Shown here piece after piece: positions 1 through 11,000 of a stretch of DNA of 64,000 bases. The notes under the pieces are model-generated. The model saw nothing but the letters and a program-made list of their open reading frames with translations, did not search any database and had not been told where the DNA came from. Source of the DNA: Chromobotia macracanthus (Eukaryota > Chordata > Actinopteri > Cypriniformes > Botiidae). The position numbers were made by a program, and so were the translations under genes. The stretch spans positions 11,892,001-11,956,000 of the forward strand of contig JAZGTH010000013.1 of assembly GCA_036877525.1 (NCBI GenBank). The letters are read 5' to 3'. Each line of letters starts with the position of its first letter. The first letter of the stretch is position 1.

Positions 1-1250
1 GCTCCAAAACTATTAAAAAAACAAGAAGAGTATATGGTATACAGTACCTAATTTTATATTTGAAAAAGTAGGTAGTATAGAATTTGTATTAAATTGTGAT
101 TTTGATATTAATAAAATACCCATTAAAATTGCAAATTTCCATGAACAAGCTTTACTTGCATGGACTATTATGTATAATCATAATTTCCACCCCATAAATG
201 TACCATTTGGAATAATAAATATATAAGGTTTAAAAACAAAACAATTTTCTTTGAAAATTGGTTTAAAAAGGGAATTATTTGGGTAAAACAATTGATTAGT
301 AAGGATGGCATTTTATACAGTCATACAGAATTTGTGCAGATTTATAACTTATCAGCTGATCCTATAAAATATTTCTTGGTTTTAGACTATTAGAAGGCAA
401 TAATTATTCTTTACAATCAGTGGAAGAATTTACTTCTTGTGTTAAACTGCAGGGCAAGGCTTTTGTAAGTTCTAATGCAATAATATTTTTTTATTATTTT
501 TTAATAATATATAAAGGTGCACTTGTTTCTCCTCATTGGAATTCTTTATTTAAAAAACATTTTGATTGGAATAAAATTCGGATGACACCTCATAAGTATT
601 GCATCACAAATAAAATGAAAGAAGTTTCATATAAAATTTTACATTGAGTTTACCCAGTTAAATCACTTGTAGTGCAGCGTTTTAAGGTGAACATTGAAGA
701 CACTTGTGTTTTTTGTAAAGCTTCCCCTGAAACTATTAATCATTTATTTTGGAAATGTCCTAAGTCAAAAATATTTTGGAAAAAACTCAATAACTATATA
801 CAACAAAAAAACTGTGATTGCTGTGCATTTTGTAGAAGCTGATAGTATGTTAATAATATGTTTTTCATTTGATGGTGATAAGAGTTTTATATTTATGTTT
901 GATTTAATTATTATAATTGCCCGTTACTATATTCACAAAGCCAAATAGAATGATAAATTACCAAATTTTGAACAATTTAAAGTTGATATTTGAAGACAAA
1001 ATATATTTGAAGACAATAGAAAAAAGTTAAAATTTGAAAGCAAAAAAGACTATACAACTGTTCAATAAGTACAAGTGGTTTATGTAAAAAGCCTCTTCTT
1101 GTATTTTTTCTCTTTTTTCATTTATTTATTGTATTCTTTTATATATCTGCATTACCCCTGACATGTAAGGATATATGTACTCTTGTATTTATAATATGTT
1201 GTTGTTTTTTTATGTAATTGTTCTTGTTGAAGTTAAATAAAAAAGCAATC
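1..1250 (+). mobile_element. 3' end of an L1-type LINE (decayed ORF2 C-terminus and 3' UTR)
   Basis: Broken-frame translation from about 70 to 850 matches the C-terminal part of a vertebrate L1-type ORF2. It includes a stretch reading ALLAWTIMYNHNF and, near 705-800, a C-x2-C...HLFW-x-C Cys/His motif typical of the ORF2 tail. The 46-56 kb LINE in this window has the same motifs. Stop codons and frameshifts break it throughout. The 3' UTR is T-rich and ends near 1230-1250 with an AATAAA-like sequence, just before the gpaa1 promoter. The 5' part lies beyond the window edge. The L1-type assignment is firm; the exact clade (L1 or Tx1) is not settled. Confidence 0.75.
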
Positions 1251-1261
1251 CTGTGTCGTCA

Positions 1262-1347
1262 AAGCGGAAGTTTGTTCGCACCATATGACTTCCGTGCAGA
1301 AACACGGAACAGGAGAAACTGGATAAATCAAACTACCGCAGCTGCAG
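1262..1347 (+). promoter_or_regulatory. gpaa1: Probable gpaa1 promoter and non-coding first exon
   Basis: A short GC-richer patch holds two ETS-family core motifs in opposite orientation, CGGAAGT at 1265-1271 and ACTTCCG at 1288-1294. No TATA box is obvious. This is typical of housekeeping promoters bound by GABP/ELK factors. A plausible donor (CAG|GTGGAG) follows at 1347/1348, and an acceptor ending in CACAG at 1992 lies 28 nt upstream of the gpaa1 ATG. I therefore infer a non-coding exon from about 1300 to 1347 spliced to 1993. The transcription start itself is not visible. Confidence 0.5.
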
Positions 1348-2020
1348 GTGGAGCTTAAATCTGCACAAGCTGTATATTCATCATATTTGAAGGTCCGATT
1401 TATACGCATGTTTACACATATGTTTGTAGTTTATCTAAAGGATATTCCTAATGTGACAATAGTTCAACAAACGTATTTTTGTTCTCCATCGCAGGTGATA
1501 AGCTTGATTAATACAGCAGAAGGAAACACATTGATAATTTAGGTATGAAATATATTAAAATCTTAGCATGTTTTAGTCTTTCTGACTTCTAGTGATTTAT
1601 GGACTTCCTGTAGAAAACGCCTGCTGATGTATTTGTTTATCGACAGTTGGCGTCTTGTACATGCTTTTTGCTATCATTATTGGCTCTTATTCTTAAGTGA
1701 AATGTTCTTATTCAAAATGACATTGAATTCTCAATATGTCATTTTGGTTATTAATCGTTTTGGTAAAACTTTCTAATAATGTTGATCTATTATTAATATT
1801 AAGAAACATTAAGTAAATGTGTAAATTACACATTTTTGACAATGTGCTGTACTTTTGAGCACATTGTGAATAATAGTAATGAGAAGTAATTTAGTTGTTA
1901 ATGAAAGGGGTTGTTAATGAAAGAAGAACCTAAACTAATATATGAAATATATTTGGCTTATGAATTGTGTAATATTATTACCCCTGTCACAGGTCTCTTG
2001 GAGTAGAGCAGATCATCATT

Positions 2021-5000
2021 ATGGGTTTGTTGTCAGACCCGAATCGCAGAAAGGCCCTGACCAACCTCCTTACCCGCCTTAACACGCCTATATGGTAGGT
2101 GTTTACTTACCGGGCAAAAGTATAGTCAAATATGAATAAAACTGAAATACAGTTTTGTAACCAGTCTTATCCCATTAGGTTTGTGTGTGGTTATTTGGGC
2201 ATTTAATTACACAATACATCCTCATGAACTACTGTTGCCATCTTTTCCATATACTGTATGGTTCTTTGTTCATTTGTTTACTCAGTGTGGTGTGCTACCT
2301 AGCAGCCATTGTTTGGTTCATGGGTCTGGCATTTGAGCCTTTCACGCTACGGACATACATGTCAGAGAATGCCATGGGTTCAACCATGGTAGAGGAACGC
2401 TTCCCTTCTGGTGAAAGAGCCTTGTCCACTGCGAGAGAGTTTGATGCACAAAAACAAAAGACTGGGTGAGTCAAACAGATTCTGAGCATGTCTTGTATTA
2501 ACAGGGGAGAATCTCATTAAACATGTCCAGGTTATATTTCACATTGAAATACATTTAAACACTTACTCTTCACTGTTGTTTTAATTTTTTCATTGTTTTG
2601 TTTCTTGTACAGATTTTTATACAGAACAGAGCTAAACATGAAAAGTATTATTTTTACGTCTTCTCTCTTTACGTATTTCAGACTGTAAAAATAATTGTCT
2701 AAAGTATTATAGCCAAACAGTTATCAGTTGGGGAATTGTCAGGAAATGCATACTATTTGCAGCAATTAACCAAGTTGTAAATTTATTAAAAAAGAATCTA
2801 TAAGGATCTTATGTTCTTTGCTGTGGTGATTGTAGGTGGTGTGTCCTTTGATGTTAATGCCACGTTTTATGTAATTGAGCCAATGCTGGTGACAGTTAAT
2901 ATATATTTATCTTTGCAGTATTAGCTCAGTGGTTTCTAGGCCAGATTGTTTAATGCTCTTTCTCTCTTTTTAAGTTGCTTTGGATAAAAGTGTCTGCTAA
3001 ATGAATAAATGTAAATGCATACAACAGTCATTTTTCTCTGGTGGTGATAATGAGGCAAAGCTTCAGGAAAGATCAGAGTAGGCTCAGTCAGTCTCTTTTG
3101 GGTACATTAAAAACAAAGTATTTATTTTTTCAAATAATAAATTAATGTAAATTCTACCACAATATATTATTACATTTTAAAATAAAAAATCCAAACAAAT
3201 ATAGCTGCAAGCAGGGATGACGGGCCCACGCACTACAGTGCTATAACCATCTGCTGTTTCTCAGAAAACTATGCATAGTTGTCAATTCTAAAAATCACTG
3301 ATATTTTAAAGTCTAAGTCTTGTGCAAGTGACACACTTCCTGCTGCCAGTTGGTGGTGCTATAGCAATGACTTTCAATACCCACATTATTGTGATCTGCC
3401 CACAACATCAAACATTTCCCAAATTTAATATAGATCTCAATGCATGCAGAAGATATTACATACTTTCTGTTCCATTTATTACCGTAAATTGATTGACTCA
3501 CCATGGCAGCACTGTTGGAGATATCAACAATCTTCAATATCTGTGTTTGATTGGAATGTTACAATGAAAAAGTCATGTTGATTCTAAAAAACAGCTTTAC
3601 ATATTTTTTTCCTTTTCTGCCACAAAAGACAAAAGTCAAAGCCAAAGATCATTCATGTTTAAGTTTCTTCTCTTTGTCTCCTTCTAGTGGAATGCCAGTG
3701 GAGTGGTTGGTTAAGACAATGCAGGCCAGAGGATTGGAGGTGTTCACTCAGAGTTTCTCCCGCACATTGCCGTTCCCTGATGAGAACAAAGAGCGCTATG
3801 TGAGTTACTGTTCTGTCTGTGGAACGTTACAGCTGCAGTTCTTCCAACAGAATTCAGTAAATAGGTTGTTGTTAATAATGTAGTCAATAAAGAATTACTT
3901 TAATTGATTTGAATGGATCACCAGTTCATTTAAAAAAGTATTCATAAAAGTAATTTGTTTGTGAACTAGTGTGAACTGGTCGACAGGTGTGTTTGCTTTT
4001 GTGTGCACCCAGTGAAGATGGCATGTTCACATGAACATCTTGACTCTTATTGAAACCCCTTAATTTTAATTTATTATGAATGTCAAGAATGAATAAAGCT
4101 GCTGTTTTCTCTGCTTGTTTATTCAGATGGTTCGAGGCACAAATGTGTACGGGATCTTACGGGCTCCTCGTGCTCCCAGGACTGAGGCCCTGGTGATCAG
4201 TGCACCATGTAGCCCTGGCAACAGCAATAACCAGGCGGTTGGTCTGCTGCTGGGCCTTGCACAGTATTTCAGGAGTAAGTCTATGAGCATACTAAAGATG
4301 TTGATTTCATTTTAAATAATAATAAATCACAGAAAGTAACAATGCAGAATCGAAACAAAAGGCTTATGCATAGTGTGTCAAGGGTACATAAGCTTTTTAC
4401 ATTTAAAGATTAGATTATTAAGTGAATGTTGTAATTTTCTAACATGTAATTTTCTTGTGTTACTTAATTATTTGTCCCACATATGTCTTTGTCACATGTC
4501 TCTATGACTGTGTCAAGAAACTTTTCAAAACACAGATTTTGCATAGCAGAGGTGTCTGATAGCAGGTGTCTGATGGTGTTCTGCTGATAGCAGAAGTGTA
4601 TAGATAGATCTTTTCATACTTTATGGCCATATTTAAGGAAAGCAGTGTGGTGCTTTGTTCCCTGTACAGATCTGCAGGTCTTAAGACAAAAGTAGTGCTC
4701 TTGCACGAGCTGTTAATTACAAAATGTTTTAAATACATTTGAGATGATGTACGGCTTGTCACAGGACACTCTTTGGCATTTTGTGTTAACTACCAATGTT
4801 CAGTGTTTTTAGGTTTAGATTTGGCCTAGTTACAGCATTTTAAGGTCTGGTCCATGCATCTGTATCCATATACTTATACAATTATTTAATAGAATGGTAA
4901 TTAAATTGATCTTTTCTTATTCACATCTTCCCAAAGATCAGGTCTACTGGGCCAAGGACATCATATTCTTAGTTAATGAACATGATCTGATCGGCATGCA

Positions 5001-8000
5001 GGCCTGGCTGGAGGGCTACCATCACACTAACATTACAGGTGTGTTTGGCTTTTGATTCATTTCACACTCTTTTTCAGTATATACTAGTGCTACAATAGTT
5101 CTATAATAGTGCTGTGATAAAGTGCTTGCCACCATCCTGATTTCTTAGTTTTTCTTTAGTTTCCTCATACTACATACTGTTTCAGAAATTAAAACAAAAT
5201 GCATCATAAAACAAACGCAACCTAAGTAAACACAATGCAGTTTCAAATGACAGTGTTATTGGAAGTAAAGTTACTCAAAACCAACTGGTCCTGTAGGAAA
5301 CTGTCCCCCATACTCTAGTTAGTAGTCTTATTTCTAAATCTAGCAAATCATTTATAATGGGGTTCAGCTGGACTGCACAGAACTTAAACAGGCAATTTAT
5401 TCTGGAAAACCCTCCAGTCTGGCTGAACAAAGGTTCTGCTAAAAAAACAGTGGGTTGCTATTAAAGGTGATGCAACCAGATTTTAAGTTTAAGGTGGCAT
5501 TTTGTTTTCCCATGGATGATAGGTGTTGTATACCATTTTCTGTTTTACAGTTGTAAAACTGTATTCTGTGTTTATTCATGTTGGCTTTGTTTTATGTTGT
5601 ATTTCGTTTTAAAATGTTTTGTTGTAAAACTATTGAGTATGAGAGATACACAAAAACAGAATAAACCCGTATGAGGGCAAATACATTTATACAGCACTGT
5701 GAAATGGGGTTCACTTGTTTAAAAAAAAGTGTCTTTGTATTTTTCTCATTTAAATAAGTTTTATTTTTTAAAATATATTGACTTTGCTGTTAAAACACGT
5801 CTAACCCTTGCCAACAACTTGGGCTGTTTGTACTTTGTGCAGGCATGTAGTGTACCAAGTTTAAATATGTTATTTTTTGAAATGCAGTATCCAATGGTAT
5901 TTGGTTTTATAGAATTAAACCTGGAAAAGGATGTCTTGCATGCACAAAGTTTTAAATGTGCAAATGATTGGGTGAAAAAATAATTTAACCTTGGAATTAC
6001 TCAATTGTCCCTGTAATTGGTTGGCAGAATATGAATTGTAGTGTCAGCATGGCCGTACCCATATACACTCACCAGCCACTTTTTAGGTACACCTTGCTAG
6101 TACTGTGTTGGACCCCCTTTTGCCTTCAGAACTGCCTTAATTCTTTGTGGCATAGATTGGTGTTGGAAACATTCCTCAGAGATTTTGGTCCATATTGACA
6201 TCATAGCATCACGCAGTAGCTGCAGATTTGTCGGCTGCACATCCATGATGCAAATCTCCATGATGCAAATACACATCCCAAAGTGCTCCATTGGAGATCT
6301 GATGATTGTGGAAGCCATGTGAATGAAGTCAACTCATCGTCATGTTCAAGAAACCAGTCTGAGAAGATTTGAGCTTTGTGACATGGTGCATTATCCTGCT
6401 GGAAGTACACTGTAGTCATAAAGGGATGGACATGGTCAGCAACAATACTCAGGTAGGCTGTGGCGTTTGAACAATGGTACTAAGGGGCCCAAAGTGTGCC
6501 AAGAAAGTATGCCTCAAACCACTACACCACCACCACCAGCCTGAACCGTTGAGACAAGGCAGGATGGATCCATGCTTTTATGTTCTTTACGCCAAATTCT
6601 GACCCTACCATCTGAATGTTGCAGCAGAAATCGAGACTCATCAGACCAGGCAACCTTTTTCCAATCTTCTATTGTCCAGTTTTGGTGAGCCTGTGCGAAT
6701 TGTAGCCTCCGTTTCCTGTTTTTAGCTGACAAGAGCGGCACCCAGTGTGGTCCTCTGCTGCTGTAGCCCATCTGCTTCAGGGTTCAACATGTTGTGCGTT
6801 CAGAGATGGTATTCTGCATACCTTGGTTGTAACGAGTGGTTATTTGAGTTACTGTTTCCTTTCTATCATCTCTAACCAGTCTGCCCATTCTCCTTTGACC
6901 TCTGACATCAACAAGGCATTTTCGTCCACACAACTGCCGCTCACTGGATATTTTCTCTTTTTCGGACCATTCTCTGTAAACCGTAGAGATGGTTGTGTGT
7001 GTGAAAATCCCAGTAGATCAGCAGTTTTTTAAATACTCAGACCAGCCTGTCTGGCACCAACAACTATTCCACGCTCAAAGTCACTTAAATCCCCTTTCTT
7101 GCCCATTGTCATGCTCGGTTTATACTTCAAAAAGTCATCTTCACCATATCTAGATGCCTAAATGCATTGAGTTGCTGCCATGTAATTGGCTGATTAGCAA
7201 TTTATGTTATCAAGCCATTGAAGGGGTGTACCTAATAAAGTGGCCGGTGAGTGTATATAACTGTTTCCTTGCTGGTTTAAATGTCATTTTGAATCCTAGA
7301 TTTTCAGTGTGGGTATTTTTACTTTTATTCAGGAATGGAGTACTCGCCACTGCAGGGCCGGGCAGGGTCAATTCAAGCTGCACTTTCATTGGAGCTTAGC
7401 AGTGATGTCATAACCAGCCTAGACTTGATTTTAGAAGGGCTCAATGGTCAGCTGCCCAACCTGGACCTGGCCAACCTCTTCTATGCCTTCTGCCAGAAGT
7501 TAGGTGTTCTGTGCACGATTCAAGGAAAGGTAGGTCTCTTAGCATATAACTACAAGAAATTACACTGGTATTACAATATTAGTGTTCTTGCAATGATATT
7601 TGAGATGGTTACCTGCTCTTTTACCAATACAAGGATCTTTAAGGTACCTAGAATTAAATCAGTCTTTTCTAACTAAAGACATCAACGTAATGCTTCCTTT
7701 GTAGCTAATAACTTATGCCACACATATCAGGACGTATTTAAAAGTGTGGTGTTAGTTTTTTCATGACCGCTTGAGAGAATTGTTGCCACTGCCTTAAATA
7801 TTTAACATGTAATTGTGTAGTGGTAAAAGCTCAAGTGGGTAATCAAAAGATTTTTAGTTTGATCCTCCTTGTATTACATCTCAGTAGATGCTATTTAAAC
7901 CAGTAGTTAATAAAAGGTAGATGCTATTTACGCTAAATAATAGATTCAGCAAGATACTGTTTCACAAGTAACATTTACACTGTTTTAAACAGGTAAAATG

Positions 8001-11000
8001 CTATTTGTAAGAGGCCAATCTGAGATATTGTACTTGACCTATCAAATAAAAATAAAAGATCCTAGCCTAGAAACACAGAGATGCAGGACCACTTAGTGTA
8101 AAATGTTAGGGTTAACTAAAATGTTAGGGTTTGTTATGTTAAAAGTATAGAAAAACATTACTGATGAGTAAATTAGTTTTTATTTTTTTTTATTTATTTT
8201 TTTTTTTGATAAAGGATTTTTTTTTTTTTTTTGATAAAGACATTTTAAATGGACATCAGTTTATGATGTTATGCACCCAGTAAAAGTTTGTCTTTAATGT
8301 TCAACATCAATTGTCATTATCTTTCTCCTGGAAAAAGCTGGGCTTCATCTGCTGCAAGGCCCTGAATTCTGAAATAAGTAAAATGATGAATAAATAATAG
8401 TAAACACATGAATATCTTCTTTATAGTTGTCTCTGCATATTAGGCAATAGGAATAGAACGACATCAAAAATATGTTTTGTACAAAAATGTATGTTTATGT
8501 TGATTGGCATCCAGTTAAGTTCGTCTTTAATTGTTCTGAACATGTCTTGGACTGTCCCCAGGAAACTTTCTCACTGCTTATTTGACCTTGGCTGGTGCGA
8601 TGGTGGGCGGAGTTAGTAAAAATAACCTCAGCCAGCATGGCGGGTTATTTGCAATTACCAAGTTTAAATATGTTCCTTTGTGAAATGCAGTATCTAGTTT
8701 TATTTGGGTTTAATAACATTCCTGGCAAAATGTGTCTTGCATGCACCAACTTTTAAATGTGTAAATGATTGGTTGAAATATTAATTTAACCTCGAATAAC
8801 TCAAAAGAGAGTGTCCCTGTAATTGGTGGGCAGAATGTGGATTGTAGTGTCGGTATGACTGTACCCATCTTTGAGATCCCTGAGGTCCAGACCTCTATAT
8901 TTTAAGGTACATCATAAAAGTTAATAATATTAACTAATATTAATTAATATCACCTAATATTAATTCTACTTCGGTGCTTCAAGCATATTGTATACGCCAA
9001 GATAACCAGCTTTATCTCGTGAGCTGCCTCGGTAGTCTAACAGCACTCATCAATGTCAGAGTTGAGATGACCAATCAAATCAAAGTAGCAGGGTTCATCA
9101 CAGGTGCTGAACGTAAATTCCAGAGCTACATTAACAAACAAGACATTAATAAATCTGAATGAATCATATTAGACATATGATTAATAACGAATGTGCATAT
9201 TGTGAACTAATTTAATAAATTCACAAGTAAAACCTATGAATATCAGTTGATCCAATATTTACTTTGACACAGACGACCATGAAAAGACTGTATCAATCAA
9301 AGCCATGCTTTGTTTAGGGAAGAAACACAGGGCAAGATAAAGAAATTGATAGAAGGAAAAAGGAGAAGGTGATGGAGATTAGAGAGAAAGTGCAGGTATG
9401 CCTACTGCCCATCGTGCCCAGAATGGCATTAGCATCATTACAGTGCATTCCTCAATTTAGCAACAACACAAACCTTGCATAAATTTAGTCATAATACTAT
9501 TATTGAATCATATTTTTACAACAATTAGTCATCTGTTTGAATGAGAAACATTCCAAGAATGTTAATATTTAGTATTTCACAAATAGAATCTGTTATCTTG
9601 GCAAATAAAACCATGTGAGTGGGCAAGAGCATAAATTAAGTCTACATTGTTATCCACTCACTTGGCCATTAACCCTTTAAAAATGCACAAACATCTATAT
9701 TTTCCCAGTAGGACATACTCTCAAATATCATAGCAAGCGTCCACTTCAGGACCTCAGAATTTATAAAACCCTGCATTTGGCATTGAGTGTCAGCTAAATG
9801 ACTACTTGCTGATCACTTCAGAATTGCTGTTAATTGTCTCTCAGCTCCAGAGGAATGACTTTGACACTGCTGAGGGCTACACGCATGCAGCTCAGACCAT
9901 GATGCTAATGGTGCTGAAACAAGCCAGTGGACGTGCGTGGGGTGATCACGGCCTCTTCCTCCGCTATCACATTGAAGCTGCTTCCATTCGGGGCATCAAC
10001 AGTTTTAGACACTACAAGACAGATGCCACCACCATTGGCAGGTTGGTTGTGTATTACCCCCACAGCATTTTAAATGTGATTAAATTTTTGGGCCTCAGGT
10101 CTGGGCACAGAATTTATTAGCAGAATTTCATTAGCCAATAATCCGAGCTCAAAATGTGGCTAATCCCAAAGCCACAGAAGATGGATTGTCAAAGGCAGCA
10201 GAGAAGAAAAACATTAATCTGTTTCACATTTTAAAATCAATCCAAGAACTGAACACTGGTGAGACATGTACATATTTAATTACATACCTGTATATTACAT
10301 GTTGCTTGCCTATATCTTAATTTGACTAGAACACAGCAACTTTTGAATGGCTGGCAATAGAAAGATGCCTTTCCCCACAGTACTGGTGATGGTCTAATTA
10401 CAGCATGTGCCAGCAAAGGTTAAGTGGACCCTGCTAACAAGCATGGCCAACACAGTGCAGCTTTGGTAATATTAGCTTGGTGCCTTTATTCTTAGATCAT
10501 AGTGTTTGGTGCAGGTGTTTCAGTGCAGGTGTTTATTCAGTGCCACAAAATGGCACTGAAATTCAGTGCAGGTGTTTTTTTTGTGTCACAAAATGAGGTC
10601 TGTATCAGAGAAAAGGCATATATTTCAGAGGATCATCTCTTTAATTCAGTGTTCTTAAACTAGGCCAAGTTCAAGAGTTTCTCATGGCTAGAGTTTATCT
10701 TTATATACAGCCTGAAAATCAATATTCACATCTGAATTTTGAGAACACCTCACGACTAGCAGGTCATTTGAGTTTGCGAGTGTGCTTTAATCCATCCATC
10801 AGCCCATGCAGTAATTTCTCATCTCTCATTTGCGTTGCAGGTTGCTGGAGGGAATGATCCGGAAACTCAACAATCTCCTAGAACGTCTTCATCAGTCTTA
10901 TTTCTTTTATCTCTTGCCATCTCTCTCTCGCTTTGTCTCCATTGGCTACTATATGCCAGCGTTCGGCCTCCTGGCTGTCATCTTACTGCTTCGAGTATCC

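Larger units (their letters stand above)
2466..3687 (+). other. gpaa1 intron 2 with an L2-type tail and a dispersed repeat
   Basis: No coding sequence. At 2915-3018 a short tRNA-like head (TTAGCTCAGTGGTT, A-box-like) is followed by the teleost L2/SINE 3' tail (GCTTTGGATAAAAGTGTCTG). At 3203-3350 there is a copy of a repeat that starts near TAGCTGCAAGCAG and recurs at 15028-15200. The rest is AT-rich unique sequence. Confidence 0.6.
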
